In this document: piece after piece, positions 24,040-32,790 of the stretch
How the letters are laid out: each line of letters starts with the position of its first letter
Position numbering within the stretch: the stretch's first letter is position 1
Assembly (NCBI GenBank): GCA_029863125.1
Contig: JAOTWB010000020.1
Location: 1-44,256 of the forward strand
Direction of reading: 5' to 3'
Source: Gammaproteobacteria bacterium
GTDB lineage: Bacteria; Pseudomonadota; Gammaproteobacteria; Steroidobacterales; Woeseiaceae
Length of the DNA: 44,256 bases
Notes under the pieces: model-generated
The model's input: only the letters and a program-made list of their open reading frames with translations
Databases searched by the model: none
Told to the model about the DNA's origin: nothing
Program-made: the position numbers and the translations under genes

Positions 24040-24447
24040 TTAGTACGAAATTATTCCCGGCAATTTCTTTGCTTGTGCAACCCAATCACTGACGACAGCG
24101 CTTGAGGGCGGACGGCGCACGAGGTTCTTGGCCTTGTTTACTTCAGCCATTTTCGCAGCCAGGTTGTCGGCATTGCGATTCTTGAGTTCTTTGACGGTAT
24201 CCACGCCGGCACACTCGAGCAACTCCGCATACTGGCTCGCTACTCCGTTAATCCGGAACAGGTCGGCCATGTTCACGCATTTCAGGATACGCGCCTCGCT
24301 GATCCCCGTCTTTTCAGCCAGTGCAGCCCGTGACTTCTGGTCGGCGCCAGCCTGCAGCAGGCTTTCGACCGTTCGCACTCCGGCCTTGCGCAATGCTTCG
24401 CCCGTCTTGGGCCCTATTCCCTCGATTTTCTCTATATTCTTTGCCAT
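24040..24447 (-). CDS. helix-hairpin-helix protein, DUF4332-like
   Basis: A 135-residue protein starting MAKNIEKIEGIGPKTGEALR. It contains two helix-hairpin-helix units: IEGIGPKTGEALRKAGVRTV (about 8-27) and INGVASQYAELLECAGVDTV (about 67-86), each followed by a helix ending near a run of Ala or Asn. This matches the DUF4332 family, whose members look like tandem HhH DNA-binding modules. No catalytic residues are seen. ATG 24447 is chosen over an in-frame start 12 codons upstream because homologues begin at the HhH unit. It is 55 bp upstream of the Hpt gene on the same strand; a shared function is not evident. Confidence 0.72.
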   Translation of the reverse strand: MAKNIEKIEGIGPKTGEALRKAGVRTVESLLQAGADQKSRAALAEKTGISEARILKCVNMADLFRINGVASQYAELLECAGVDTVKELKNRNADNLAAKMAEVNKAKNLVRRPPSSAVVSDWVAQAKKLPGIISY

Positions 24448-24713
24448 TGTCCGTCTCTCAGAATAAGTGGTGTTTGAACGCAAGGGCGAAGTCTATGTCA
24501 GCCGCAGGCAGGCACGTCCAATTGTGACATTTGTTGACAAAAGGCCTGTAGTTTCCCGGGTTTATCGAACGCAGATTTGAGAACTCGGTCACGCTAGGAT
24601 CCGTGAGCTTGCTGCTAGTCTGCCTGCAAGCAGGCAAATCGCGAACAGAGACCGGCAAAGAACAGGGGCAGGCCCTGAAGTGTTCAGGGTCAATATTGAC
24701 CGTGGAGCATGTT

Positions 24714-25058
24714 ATGAAACAGCTGCCCTTAGCAACCGTGCTGTCGCTGGCCTTTATCCTGGGCGCCTGCAGCACCCATGGCGTGATGTCCGCGCCCAAC
24801 CAGGGAATCGCCCCGGATGTCGCGGTCTCCCTGTCGCCGGAGTTACCGCGCGAGACCATTCTCCTGGTCAGCCTCGAAGACGGCTCGGTAATCAAGCAAA
24901 CGATCATTTCGAGCGCCGACCTGTGCTTCAAGATGAACGCGGAAAGCTCCACCACCTGCCTGACACAGGGCGCGCCGATTTTCGATCCGGACTCAGACTC
25001 CATCATCGGATACGAGATGATCGAGGAGCACATCGAGCTGATCGCGAAATCCGACTAA
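24714..25058 (+). CDS. small lipoprotein of unknown function
   Basis: A 114-residue protein starting MKQLPLATVLSLAFILGACS, with a clear lipobox (LGAC, Cys20) and GGAG at 24704-24707 as ribosome-binding site; an upstream in-frame start is ignored. The mature part has one beta-rich domain with ETILLVSLEDGSVIKQTI and two cysteines (CFKMNAESSTTC) that could form a disulfide. I do not recognise the family. A hairpin TGCCTG-CAAG-CAGGCA lies upstream at 24621-24636. The protein stands alone on its strand, followed by the candidate sRNA and terminator. Confidence 0.65.
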   Translation: MKQLPLATVLSLAFILGACSTHGVMSAPNQGIAPDVAVSLSPELPRETILLVSLEDGSVIKQTIISSADLCFKMNAESSTTCLTQGAPIFDPDSDSIIGYEMIEEHIELIAKSD

Positions 25059-25175
25059 CGCTCGCTCGGCGTCCCAGCGCCTGTCTCCAATGCCGGTCTG
25101 TTCTGAGCAAGACCCGGAATGTTAACGATTGTTACAGCGCCGCTTGCGGTCCGATCGATTCACTATACTTCGCCC

Positions 25176-25295
25176 GATGGCGGCACTCCTGCCGCCACAG
25201 ATTCTTGAGGAGCCTGAATCTCACCCTCTAAGTATTGATTCAATCAGGCTCTTTCTTGGGCAGTCGCGTCGACACAGCGCGACTGCCCTTTTTTT
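25176..25295 (+). ncRNA. candidate small RNA of about 120 nt
   Basis: A -10 box TATACT (25164-25169) is followed by three consecutive hairpins and a U run. Hairpin 1: TGGCGGCA (25178-25185), loop CTCC, TGCCGCCA (25190-25197), perfect. Hairpin 2: AGCCTGAATC (25211-25220) pairing GATTCA (25237-25242) and, after a bulge, GGCT (25247-25250), with the pyrimidine-rich loop TCACCCTCTAAGTATT. Hairpin 3 is the terminator at 25258-25295. No open frame with a ribosome-binding site lies within. No good -35 is seen. It could instead be the 3' UTR of the small lipoprotein gene or the leader of the peptide-binding gene. I do not recognise it as a known RNA family. Confidence 0.45.
25258..25295 (+). terminator. 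strong Rho-independent terminator
   Basis: An 11-bp perfect stem, GGGCAGTCGCG (25258-25268) with CGCGACTGCCC (25278-25288), a 9-nt loop and seven T residues (25289-25295). It separates the small lipoprotein/candidate sRNA from the peptide-binding lipoprotein gene that starts 60 bp later. Confidence 0.9.
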
Positions 25296-25354
25296 GATCA
25301 GGCTGCTAACCCCTCAGATTCGCGTCTGCGCTAATCGTGTGGAATCATAACTGC

Positions 25355-26968
25355 ATGAAAAAAGCGCCGCGCACGCTGTTTCAGCTCCTGGCATTCCTGG
25401 CACTGCTCGTCGGCTGCGGCGGCGGTGTCGATTCAATCCCGGCCTCGGATTCGGACGCAGCATCCGTACTCTATCGTGGTAACGGCGGCGATCCCGGATC
25501 ACTCGATCCTGCGCTGGCCGAGGACGTGCATGCATTCAATATCCTGACCGATCTTTATGAAGGGCTCGTTGCAGAATCTGCGACAGGTCAACTCGTGCCG
25601 GGCGTCGCCGAATCGTGGACGATTAGCGGCGACGGCCTCGTTTATACCTTTACGCTAAGGGGCAATGTCCGCTGGTCAAATGGAGACCGGGTGACATCGC
25701 TTGATTTCGTCAACGCTTTTCGCCGCGTGGCGAATCCCGACACCGCATCGACATACGGTTTCCTTCTCGAGCCGATTTTGAATTTCGCTAAAGTGCAGAA
25801 TGGATCAGTATCGGCGGATCAGCTCGGTGTAACGGCTGTTGGCGATCGTATCCTGGAAATACGCTTAGCTCAGCCAGCGCCTCAATTGCTGTCCGTGCTT
25901 GCAATGCCGATCGCATTTCCGACACATTACTCCGCGGTCGCCAGGCGTGCGTTCTCGAATCCTGATGCTTTTGTAGGCAACGGCGCCTACTCCTTGATTG
26001 CACACAACATCGGCGGCCTGACGCGGTTGCGTCGCAACCCGATGTATTGGGACGCCGGCTCGGTCGGCGTAAAGGAGGTCGTTTATCTGCCCATCGTCGA
26101 TCCCGGAACGGAACTCAACATGTACCGCGCCGGCGAACTCGACATTACAAATACAGTGCCGCCGGAACATGTTCGCTTGCTGCAAAAAGAGCGGCCTGAC
26201 GAGCTTAGAATCGCGCCATCGCTCGCCCTCTATTATCTGGCTTTCGATTTAAGCGAACCACCGTTCGATAATGCGCTGCTGCGACAGGCGCTGACTTTGG
26301 CCATCGACAGGCAACAGCTGGTTTCACTGATCGGTCGAGGCGAACAACCGGCATTTGGCATCGTGCCGCATGGCGTGGCAGGGCACGTCGGCTCCGAATT
26401 TGGCTGGCGCGCCCTGTCCGATGAGGAGCGTTTAAGACGGGCGCGTGCCTTGTATCAGGAAGCTGGCTACGGCAAGGACGCGCCGCTCGCCGTCAAGTAC
26501 ACCTATGATGCCGGCGACATTCACGAAAAAGTCGCGCTGGCGGTCAGCAGCATGTGGCGCGAGACACTTGGTGTCGAGGTAACCCTCGATAAAAGGGAGT
26601 GGCAATACTTTCTGCAGACACGCGACAGGCGGACCGAATGGCAGATCATGCGCTTCGCCTGGTTCGGCGATTACAATCACGTATCGACGTTCACCAATAT
26701 CTTTCGATCCGGCGATCCACAGAATTTACCGGCTTACGCCAACCCCGACTACGACCGTTTGCTCGCAGCTGCGTCGGCCGAATCCGACAGTTCCCGCCGC
26801 GCAGCGTATATGACACAGGCGGAATCGATTTTGCTCGCCGACCACCCAATTGCGCCCCTGTACTTCTTCGTCAGCAAGCACCTGGTCCGTCCCGGGATCG
26901 CGGGTTTTGAGAACAACGTGCTCGATCGACACCACAGCAAGTACCTATTTTTGGAGCAAAAACCGTAA
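25355..26968 (+). CDS. oligopeptide-binding lipoprotein (SBP family 5, OppA-like)
   Basis: A 537-residue periplasmic solute-binding protein of ABC peptide transporters. MKKAPRTLFQLLAFLALLVGC is a lipoprotein signal (Cys21). The family features are GDPGSLDPALAEDVHAFNI (about 41-59), LYEGLVAE, VPGVAESW, YTFTLRGNVRWSNGDRVT, DFVNAFRRVANP and later ALTLAIDRQQLV and ADHPIAPLYFF, all closest to OppA rather than DppA. It should capture oligopeptides and deliver them to an inner-membrane permease. No permease or ATPase genes are adjacent, so it is an orphan binding protein here. The alternative upstream start (25337) adds six residues before the signal and is less likely. Confidence 0.9.
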   Translation: MKKAPRTLFQLLAFLALLVGCGGGVDSIPASDSDAASVLYRGNGGDPGSLDPALAEDVHAFNILTDLYEGLVAESATGQLVPGVAESWTISGDGLVYTFTLRGNVRWSNGDRVTSLDFVNAFRRVANPDTASTYGFLLEPILNFAKVQNGSVSADQLGVTAVGDRILEIRLAQPAPQLLSVLAMPIAFPTHYSAVARRAFSNPDAFVGNGAYSLIAHNIGGLTRLRRNPMYWDAGSVGVKEVVYLPIVDPGTELNMYRAGELDITNTVPPEHVRLLQKERPDELRIAPSLALYYLAFDLSEPPFDNALLRQALTLAIDRQQLVSLIGRGEQPAFGIVPHGVAGHVGSEFGWRALSDEERLRRARALYQEAGYGKDAPLAVKYTYDAGDIHEKVALAVSSMWRETLGVEVTLDKREWQYFLQTRDRRTEWQIMRFAWFGDYNHVSTFTNIFRSGDPQNLPAYANPDYDRLLAAASAESDSSRRAAYMTQAESILLADHPIAPLYFFVSKHLVRPGIAGFENNVLDRHHSKYLFLEQKP

Positions 26969-26984
26969 AAACAGCGCCGGTTGA

Positions 26985-27025
26985 TTGACATTAGCCATAA
27001 TTGGGGTATATTGCCCCAATTATGG
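26985..27025 (+). promoter_or_regulatory. near-consensus promoter with palindromic operator over the start codon
   Basis: TTGACA (26985-26990) and TATATT (27007-27012) are spaced 16 bp. Transcription should start near 27018-27020, 2-4 nt before the ATG at 27022, so the mRNA would be leaderless or nearly so. A perfect 12-bp inverted repeat, CCATAATTGGGG (26995-27006) and CCCCAATTATGG (27014-27025), flanks the 7-nt TATATTG and therefore spans the spacer, the -10 and the start codon. A protein bound there would block initiation directly. Confidence 0.75.
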
Positions 27026-27840
27026 AAACCGATATCAAAAACACGCTGCGCTCGTCCTGCCGTGCCCTGCTACGGCCCGTCGCTTCCGTTGTACTGAAGT
27101 GCGGCATGACCTGGCGTGAGTTTTCCGAGCTGTCGAAATCGGTCTTCGTTTCCGTAGCCAGTGAGGAATTCGGTATCCGCGGCCGACCGACGAACGTGTC
27201 CCGGGTGTCGATACTGACCGGGATTTCCCGCAAGGAGGTCAAACGGCAGCGAGAGCTATTAGCCGCGCCAGCGTCCGCGGCGTCGCCAAAGACGACCGAC
27301 GCGACGCGCTTGTTGTCCGGCTGGCACCAGGACCCCGACTACCTAAGCGGCAATGGTACTCCGCTGCCGTTGAAGCCGAAGGACCCTGGTCCTAGCTTCG
27401 AGTCACTTTTCGCACGCTACGGTGGTGACACGCCGGAACAGACGCTGCTACGCGAGCTACTCAAAGCCGGTTCTATCGAAAAAGACAACCAGAATCGCTA
27501 TATTGCCAAACGGCGTTATCACATGCCGGTTGAGATGGACGCGGGAAGCATCCGATTTTTTGGCACAAACTTGTTCGACCATGCCAGCACGCTAAGCAGC
27601 AACGTAACCGGCAATACCGACAGACGTTGGCTCGAAGGCTTCGCGGTCGACGATCGAATCCATCCTGACGCGGTCGAGGATTTCAGGTCCTATCTCGATC
27701 AGCGCGGACAACAATATCTTGAAGAGATCGACGACTGGCTAAGTCGTCATCGGCTCGACCCCACCGATTCAGAAACCACCCCTGTCCGACTGGGCTTCGG
27801 TATTTATGCGATTGAAGGACAGTTACCTAAAGGTACGTAG
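27022..27840 (+). CDS. DUF6502-like protein, possible DNA-binding regulator
   Basis: A 272-residue soluble protein. The N-terminal half has a winged-helix character: LLRPVASVVLKCGMTWREFS (about 16-35), a helix with SKSVFVSVASEEFG, then VSRVSILTGISRKEVKRQRE (about 61-80), which reads as a helix-turn-helix. The middle has FARYGGDTPEQTLLRELLKA and RYIAKRRYHMP. These are features I associate with DUF6502. The ATG at 27022 is chosen over an in-frame TTG at 27001 because the promoter's predicted start point lies at about 27019. It could bind the palindrome that overlaps its own promoter (inference). The DUF5666 gene follows after 2 bp, so the pair is one unit. Confidence 0.72.
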   Translation: METDIKNTLRSSCRALLRPVASVVLKCGMTWREFSELSKSVFVSVASEEFGIRGRPTNVSRVSILTGISRKEVKRQRELLAAPASAASPKTTDATRLLSGWHQDPDYLSGNGTPLPLKPKDPGPSFESLFARYGGDTPEQTLLRELLKAGSIEKDNQNRYIAKRRYHMPVEMDAGSIRFFGTNLFDHASTLSSNVTGNTDRRWLEGFAVDDRIHPDAVEDFRSYLDQRGQQYLEEIDDWLSRHRLDPTDSETTPVRLGFGIYAIEGQLPKGT

Positions 27841-27842
27841 TT

Positions 27843-29306
27843 ATGAAGAACATCAAACTGATTATTCTGGGCATTATCCTTGCATTTAGCGCAGGCTGCG
27901 GCGGCAGCGGCAGCGGTAGCACAGCCGTCGTCAATCCGCCGCCGCCACCTGTCGGTGGGATCGGTCGCACGGGTATCGCGATGGGCCCGATTTCGACCTT
28001 CGGCAGCGTTGTCGTGAACGGCGTGCGCTATGACACGAACTCGGCTGTATTCACTGTTAACGGCCTTTCGGGTTCGCAGGATGACCTAAGTGTTGGTCAA
28101 GTAGTCACGATTAGCGGAACGATCGACGACAACGGTATTGACGGGGCTGCCGATGAGGTCATTTTCGATGATAACGTCAAAGGGCCGGTGCAAAGCATCG
28201 ACCTCGGGCTCAGTCAGATCGTCGTTCTCGGACAAACCGTCCTGATCAATCCGGAGACCTCATTCGACGATAGCATCAGTCCTGCTTCCATCGACGGACT
28301 CGATATCGACGATATCGTTGAAGTCAGTGGACTGGTTGACGCCGTCGGACGTATCACGGCGACTCGCATCGAACTGAAACCGGCAGGCACCGAATTCGAA
28401 GTGCTCGGTGTCGTCAGCGCTCATAATATGACCAGTTCCCTTTTCAATATCAACGATCTCGTGGTCGATTACAGCGGCGCAACGCTCGACAACGACTTCC
28501 CCGGTGGCCAGATCAGTAACGGCGATTTCGTCGAGGCGAAAGGAACGTCTCTGGTCGGCGGTACGCTTATCGCCAGAGAAGTTGATCTGAAAAATGCGTT
28601 GCCGAACCTCGAGGACGGTGTGCACGTCGAAATCCAGGGTTTCATCACTCGTTTCGTGTCTTCAACGGACTTTGACGTCACGGGATTGCCGGTTACAACC
28701 ACCGCTAGCACGGTTTATGAAGGCGGCGTCGTAGGCGACCTCGGGCTCAACATAAAAGTCGAAGTGGAAGGCGACGTCAATAGCGGCGGTGTGCTGGTTG
28801 CTACGAAAGTGGATATCCGGCGGGCGAAAGCCGTGAGAGCGACGGCGAATGTCGACTCGGTCAATGCGGGAGCAAACTCTCTCGTCATGCTGGGCATAAC
28901 AGTCAATGTTGATACCCTGACACGACTCGAAGACAAAAGTAGCGCCGACGTGCGTCCGCTGACTCTGGCTGACATCAATGCGGGAGATTACGTCGAAGTT
29001 CGCGGCGGCGAATTCCCCTCGGGCAGTGGCGCTATTCTCGCAACGATTCTGGAACGCGACGATGCCGACACCGCAGCGATACTGCAGGGCTTTGTCGAGA
29101 CCATCAGCAATCCTTCGTTCGCAATTCTTGGTGTGACCATTCAGACCGGTGGAGGGACAATTTTCCGCGACGAAAATGACACGGTAATTTCGTCGGTCGA
29201 ATTCTTCAGCCGGCTGGCACCCAACGCGCTGGTGAAAGCGAAGGGTACTGAGAGTTCCGCCACAGTTATTTCAGCGGATGAAGTCGAGTTCGAGCTGGAA
29301 TTCTGA
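27843..29306 (+). CDS. DUF5666 repeat lipoprotein
   Basis: A 487-residue predicted lipoprotein: MKNIKLIILGIILAFSAGC gives Cys19, then a Gly/Ser/Pro-rich linker. The rest consists of about six repeats of roughly 65-80 residues, each a small beta barrel with a G-x-V start, a short strand such as VVVNGVRYDT or IVVLGQTVLI, and a closing V-x-V-x-G followed by a residue run ending in A-x-x-(I/V)-(D/E)-(L/R). Repeat starts lie near residues 47, 113, 182, 258, 330 and 405. This is the DUF5666 (OB-like) pattern. The surface is acidic. It is probably on the periplasmic face of a membrane; function is unknown. It starts 2 bp after the DUF6502-like gene and shares its promoter. Confidence 0.8.
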   Translation: MKNIKLIILGIILAFSAGCGGSGSGSTAVVNPPPPPVGGIGRTGIAMGPISTFGSVVVNGVRYDTNSAVFTVNGLSGSQDDLSVGQVVTISGTIDDNGIDGAADEVIFDDNVKGPVQSIDLGLSQIVVLGQTVLINPETSFDDSISPASIDGLDIDDIVEVSGLVDAVGRITATRIELKPAGTEFEVLGVVSAHNMTSSLFNINDLVVDYSGATLDNDFPGGQISNGDFVEAKGTSLVGGTLIAREVDLKNALPNLEDGVHVEIQGFITRFVSSTDFDVTGLPVTTTASTVYEGGVVGDLGLNIKVEVEGDVNSGGVLVATKVDIRRAKAVRATANVDSVNAGANSLVMLGITVNVDTLTRLEDKSSADVRPLTLADINAGDYVEVRGGEFPSGSGAILATILERDDADTAAILQGFVETISNPSFAILGVTIQTGGGTIFRDENDTVISSVEFFSRLAPNALVKAKGTESSATVISADEVEFELEF

Positions 29307-29314
29307 CATTCAGA

Positions 29315-29351
29315 CAGGACGCACAGGGAGTATTAGCTCCCGTGCGTCCTG
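29315..29351. terminator. large hairpin between convergent genes
   Basis: CAGGACGCAC-A-GGGAG (29315-29330) pairs with CTCCC-GTGCGTCCTG (29337-29351) through a TATTAG loop, giving 15 bp with one bulged A. There is no U run on either side, so termination may be weak, but the position just after the DUF5666 stop and before the convergent receptor stop is right for a 3'-end structure. Confidence 0.55.
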
Positions 29352-29413
29352 ATGCGCTGCGCCGTGCGGCGACTGATTAATCTTCGCTATTCCGGTGGTC
29401 TTCAGCTAAGCCG

Positions 29414-31687
29414 CTAGAATCGCCAGACGGCGCCGAGCGACGGCACGATGGGCAACCAGTGCCTTTCTCGTACCGCCAGTTCGCTCGTGCCGCCGGGACC
29501 CGCCTGCAGCGAATATTCGGTACAGCAGGGATTTTGGCGGTCATAAAGATTGGTGATTTCGAGAAACGCGGTAAGCGAGCCACGCGGCAGGTCGAAGTCG
29601 CGACTCACACGCGCGTCCAGCGTATGAAATACCGAGTAACGAGAACTGTTTCGCTCGGTCGTTAGCAGGGTTCTCGGCCACCCGGTATGTACTTCCCCCG
29701 CCGCACTGATGTTCCACGATCCCCAGCGCCAGCTAATGCCGAGCTTCCCGGTGTGGGTCTGGTCCCAGCTACGTTTTATTTTCCCGTTCGCCGTCGAGTC
29801 TTCAACTTCGGACCACGCGTAGCCCAACCACCAGAACAGGGAGTCCCCGCCGGAGCCATGCGACGCCATGAGCTCTATCCCTCGCGATTCAGCCTGGAAA
29901 GCATCAATTCTTACGCGATCGAACTGCAGCTCGGGTACCAGCGTCAGCGTATTGAATACATTCTCGAAGCGCGGCCGCAACGTGCGAAAAGCCTTTCTGT
30001 ACATCGATACGTCGAGGTCAACGCCGAAGTCAAAACTGCGCTTGAAGTTTGCAACAACGTGTTTGGCGCGTTGCGCCGGATAGAAAGAAGCCCTGCCGTC
30101 GCTAACCTGGAGCTCGTTAATTTCCTGTGCTTGATAAAACTGTCCGAAACCAAGACGAATTTCGGATTTTTCACTGCTTCGGAAAAGCACACTCACCCTC
30201 GGGCTATACTGGTTGTCATTCATAGACATGGTATAGGTTTGCTGGTCCCACCGGAGGCCGAGGTCGACAACAAGTTTCTCAATAGGTTGCCATCGTACTT
30301 CCGCGTATGCCGCATACTGCGCGCCCTCGGGCGACAGGTCGAAATCCAGTGCGACAAATGGTTCGTTATCGAGAAGCTGGTCGAACGGTGCAAGCACGGT
30401 TTTCGCCGAGTTGTGGCGATATTCTGCGGTCTGGCGGCGCCCCCGAAACCCGAATCCCAGCATCCAGCGTTCGGCCGGCGCGAAGGTCCAGTCCTGCTGA
30501 ATTTCGAATGCTTTGAATTCACGCGTCTCATTCAAAAACGCGAAGACAAATCCGCTCTTGTCAAGAGAGCCCGTGCGGTCATCACTGACGTCACTCAGGG
30601 ACACGATCGTCTCGCTCTGCAGGACGTCGCTCCAGTTCGCATTCCACTTTAGCCAAAACATCTTGTTGTCGTAGTTTGCGCTGGCGGCCTCTCCGACATC
30701 CGTATCTGTCAAACTTATCTTGTCGTGCGCCGCGAGAACGTTGACGCTTAACTTGGCCAGCGGTCCAAAGTCCCACCCGAAGTGCAGCATCAGGTCCTGG
30801 TAGTCGGGACTGCCATAATCCGGATCGATAACGTCCACGATCAGGTCCAGGTTGCCGCGTCGCGCGGCCACTAACCAATCACCCTCGTCGTTCGATCCGA
30901 ATCGACCAAGCGACAGAACCGACGTATTAAAGAAACTCAACGCAAGTTCGGTTTCCGTCTGTGCCGTCGGTTCGCGCAGCGTCACGTTCATTACGCCGCT
31001 CATGCGATCGCCGTAGCGTACCGGGTAGCCGCCGGTGTAAAAGTCGACTCCGGAGATCGCGCTCGCGTTCACGATCGAGGCAACCGATTGAAAGTCCTTT
31101 AGGTGGTAAGGCTCATATAATCGAAGGCCGTCAAACAAGAACAGGACCTCGTTAACTTCACCGCCGCGAATGTGATTACGGCTGGAAATGCCGCCGCTTG
31201 CCGTGCCAGGCAGCCTGTTTGTAAGGCGCACTGCCTCCTCGGCCGCTGCCGGGATACGGGTTGATAGTTCCCTTTCGAGATAGGTATGGCTGCCGGATTC
31301 TGCGTAATGCAGCCTGTGCAGGCTGGACGTGACAATGATCTCCGGAAGCGGCGGCCTCTCGGCCGAGCTGGCCGGCTCCGTTGTCTCCGCCGGCAATTCA
31401 TCCCGGACGACGAGCAGGCTGCCCGATGGCCCGTCGATAACTTTCAGCCCGTAGGGTCGAAGTATGCGTGCCAGACTCGATTTCGGGTCGGCAGGATTAG
31501 GCTCTTCGAGCAGGACCTGATCGGCACTGACAAGATCACTGCTGAAAATGATTCGCAGTCCATCTGCAGTCAAGGATTCAAGGTAGGCGTCGAGGGGCAT
31601 ACCCTTCAGGAGCGGAGCCTCGGCAAGCGCGTTTTGCAGACTGCAACACGCTGCCAACGCCATCAAACATCCTCTTAAGACTCGCAT
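29414..31687 (-). CDS. STN-domain TonB-dependent receptor (FecA-like signalling type)
   Basis: A 757-residue receptor. The start at 31687 gives a normal signal peptide MRVLRGCLMALAACCSLQNALA; an internal ATG 8 codons later has a better ribosome-binding site (AAGAGG) but a poorer signal. Residues about 25-96 form a secretin/TonB N-terminal (STN) domain (LKGMPLDAYLESLTADGLRI, KVIDGPSGSLLVV), which in FecA/FpvA receptors contacts FecR. The plug has NHIRGGEVNEVLFLFDGLRL and VDFYTGGYPVRYGDRMSG. The barrel ends in PSLGAVWRF. With the FecR-like and sigma genes immediately upstream, this is the receptor of a cell-surface signalling system. Ligand unknown; a ferric chelate is typical for the family but other ligands occur. 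Confidence 0.88.
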   Translation of the reverse strand: MRVLRGCLMALAACCSLQNALAEAPLLKGMPLDAYLESLTADGLRIIFSSDLVSADQVLLEEPNPADPKSSLARILRPYGLKVIDGPSGSLLVVRDELPAETTEPASSAERPPLPEIIVTSSLHRLHYAESGSHTYLERELSTRIPAAAEEAVRLTNRLPGTASGGISSRNHIRGGEVNEVLFLFDGLRLYEPYHLKDFQSVASIVNASAISGVDFYTGGYPVRYGDRMSGVMNVTLREPTAQTETELALSFFNTSVLSLGRFGSNDEGDWLVAARRGNLDLIVDVIDPDYGSPDYQDLMLHFGWDFGPLAKLSVNVLAAHDKISLTDTDVGEAASANYDNKMFWLKWNANWSDVLQSETIVSLSDVSDDRTGSLDKSGFVFAFLNETREFKAFEIQQDWTFAPAERWMLGFGFRGRRQTAEYRHNSAKTVLAPFDQLLDNEPFVALDFDLSPEGAQYAAYAEVRWQPIEKLVVDLGLRWDQQTYTMSMNDNQYSPRVSVLFRSSEKSEIRLGFGQFYQAQEINELQVSDGRASFYPAQRAKHVVANFKRSFDFGVDLDVSMYRKAFRTLRPRFENVFNTLTLVPELQFDRVRIDAFQAESRGIELMASHGSGGDSLFWWLGYAWSEVEDSTANGKIKRSWDQTHTGKLGISWRWGSWNISAAGEVHTGWPRTLLTTERNSSRYSVFHTLDARVSRDFDLPRGSLTAFLEITNLYDRQNPCCTEYSLQAGPGGTSELAVRERHWLPIVPSLGAVWRF

Positions 31688-31746
31688 GGAGCGATCTTAG
31701 AGCAATCACTCCAGGGCGCCAACACGGGGGAAAGTCCGGGCGCCAG

Positions 31747-32781
31747 CTAGCGCTCGATGATGATCCTGTCGGCCTCGACACGATAGCGGAAGGCAGTGGT
31801 TGCAAGCACGGATTCAATCGCTTCCATTGGCGAAAAGTCCGAAATGGATCCATGCAGGTCGGTACGCATCGCCGCCATGCGTAGCTCGGTGTCCTCAAAA
31901 TACAGAATCCGTCCGGACTCACGGGCGGTCCATTTTAAAAAGTCCATCAGCGACCTGCCTTCGATTTCGAACGCCGGCGCCAGTTCGGTCGTCCAGTTCC
32001 AATACTCATCGGTCAAAGCTAGTGGATCCACTTCGACTTCGCCCTTTTCCAGAAGCCTGATGCGCTCGCCCGACATGGCAACGTATTTGTGCGCCTCCTT
32101 ACGAACATCGACCCGACCTTCTCTGACAGCGACATCCAGAAGGTCATCCCGGATTGACACTGCGAACTGCGTGCCGATATCCGTCACGGCGCCAAAAACC
32201 GAATCGATTCTCAAACCTCCATCACGATAAACGAATTCCCCGGTATCGGCGTAAACGCGACCGCGCAGCAACCTGAACTGGTCCCCGGCCTCGACGCGAA
32301 TCGCCGAATTTTCATCCAGACGCAGGGATTCGTTGCGTGCCAGCAGAAAACTCATGCCCTGTCCGTCACCGGTCTCGATCGTCATGCCCGCGTAAATCTC
32401 GTCGCCGACAGCGAATGAACTGTCGCTGGCCGCAGGGGCGATGACCTTGGCGACAGTGCCCACCACGACGGGGCGATTCGGTTGGGGCTGTGAGATGAAG
32501 ATGGCTACGAGCGCCGCCGCGGCCGCAAGCGCGATCGGCATGACCCACCGTTTCGTTGCTGCGAGAGCCGCATCTCTTTTCCAGGTTCGATGCACAAGCT
32601 TATATACGCGCGCATCTTCCGGCGCCTCGGTGCTCACCTGCCATTCTTTCAGCACGCGTGCATACACGCGCGACTCGGCATCGGCCGGAATCTCGGCGCG
32701 CGGACCGGCAAGTCGCAGCAATCGCGCCATCGCCTCTTCATCGCGCTCAAGCTCTTTATCATGGTTCGTATGCTTGGTCAT
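31747..32781 (-). CDS. FecR-like anti-sigma / signal-transfer protein
   Basis: A 344-residue protein with one membrane segment (about 101-120, VMPIALAAAAALVAIFI) after a charged cytoplasmic N-terminus. The periplasmic part has the FecR domain (about 155-260: LRLDENSAIRVEAGDQFRLL, VFGAVTDIGTQFAVSIRDD, DVAVREGRVDVR) and a C-terminal STN-like domain (about 278-344, LMDFLKWTARESGRILYFE). FecR proteins receive the receptor's STN signal and control the cognate ECF sigma factor. It begins 9 bp after the sigma gene and is followed 59 bp later by the STN receptor. The N-terminal 100 residues are longer than in E. coli FecR. Confidence 0.87.
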   Translation of the reverse strand: MTKHTNHDKELERDEEAMARLLRLAGPRAEIPADAESRVYARVLKEWQVSTEAPEDARVYKLVHRTWKRDAALAATKRWVMPIALAAAAALVAIFISQPQPNRPVVVGTVAKVIAPAASDSSFAVGDEIYAGMTIETGDGQGMSFLLARNESLRLDENSAIRVEAGDQFRLLRGRVYADTGEFVYRDGGLRIDSVFGAVTDIGTQFAVSIRDDLLDVAVREGRVDVRKEAHKYVAMSGERIRLLEKGEVEVDPLALTDEYWNWTTELAPAFEIEGRSLMDFLKWTARESGRILYFEDTELRMAAMRTDLHGSISDFSPMEAIESVLATTAFRYRVEADRIIIER

Positions 32782-32790
32782 AGCTCTTAC

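Noticed and set aside
24621-24636. Hairpin TGCCTG-CAAG-CAGGCA upstream of the small lipoprotein
   Set aside because: Short, no U run and no matching second site, so neither a terminator nor a clear operator.
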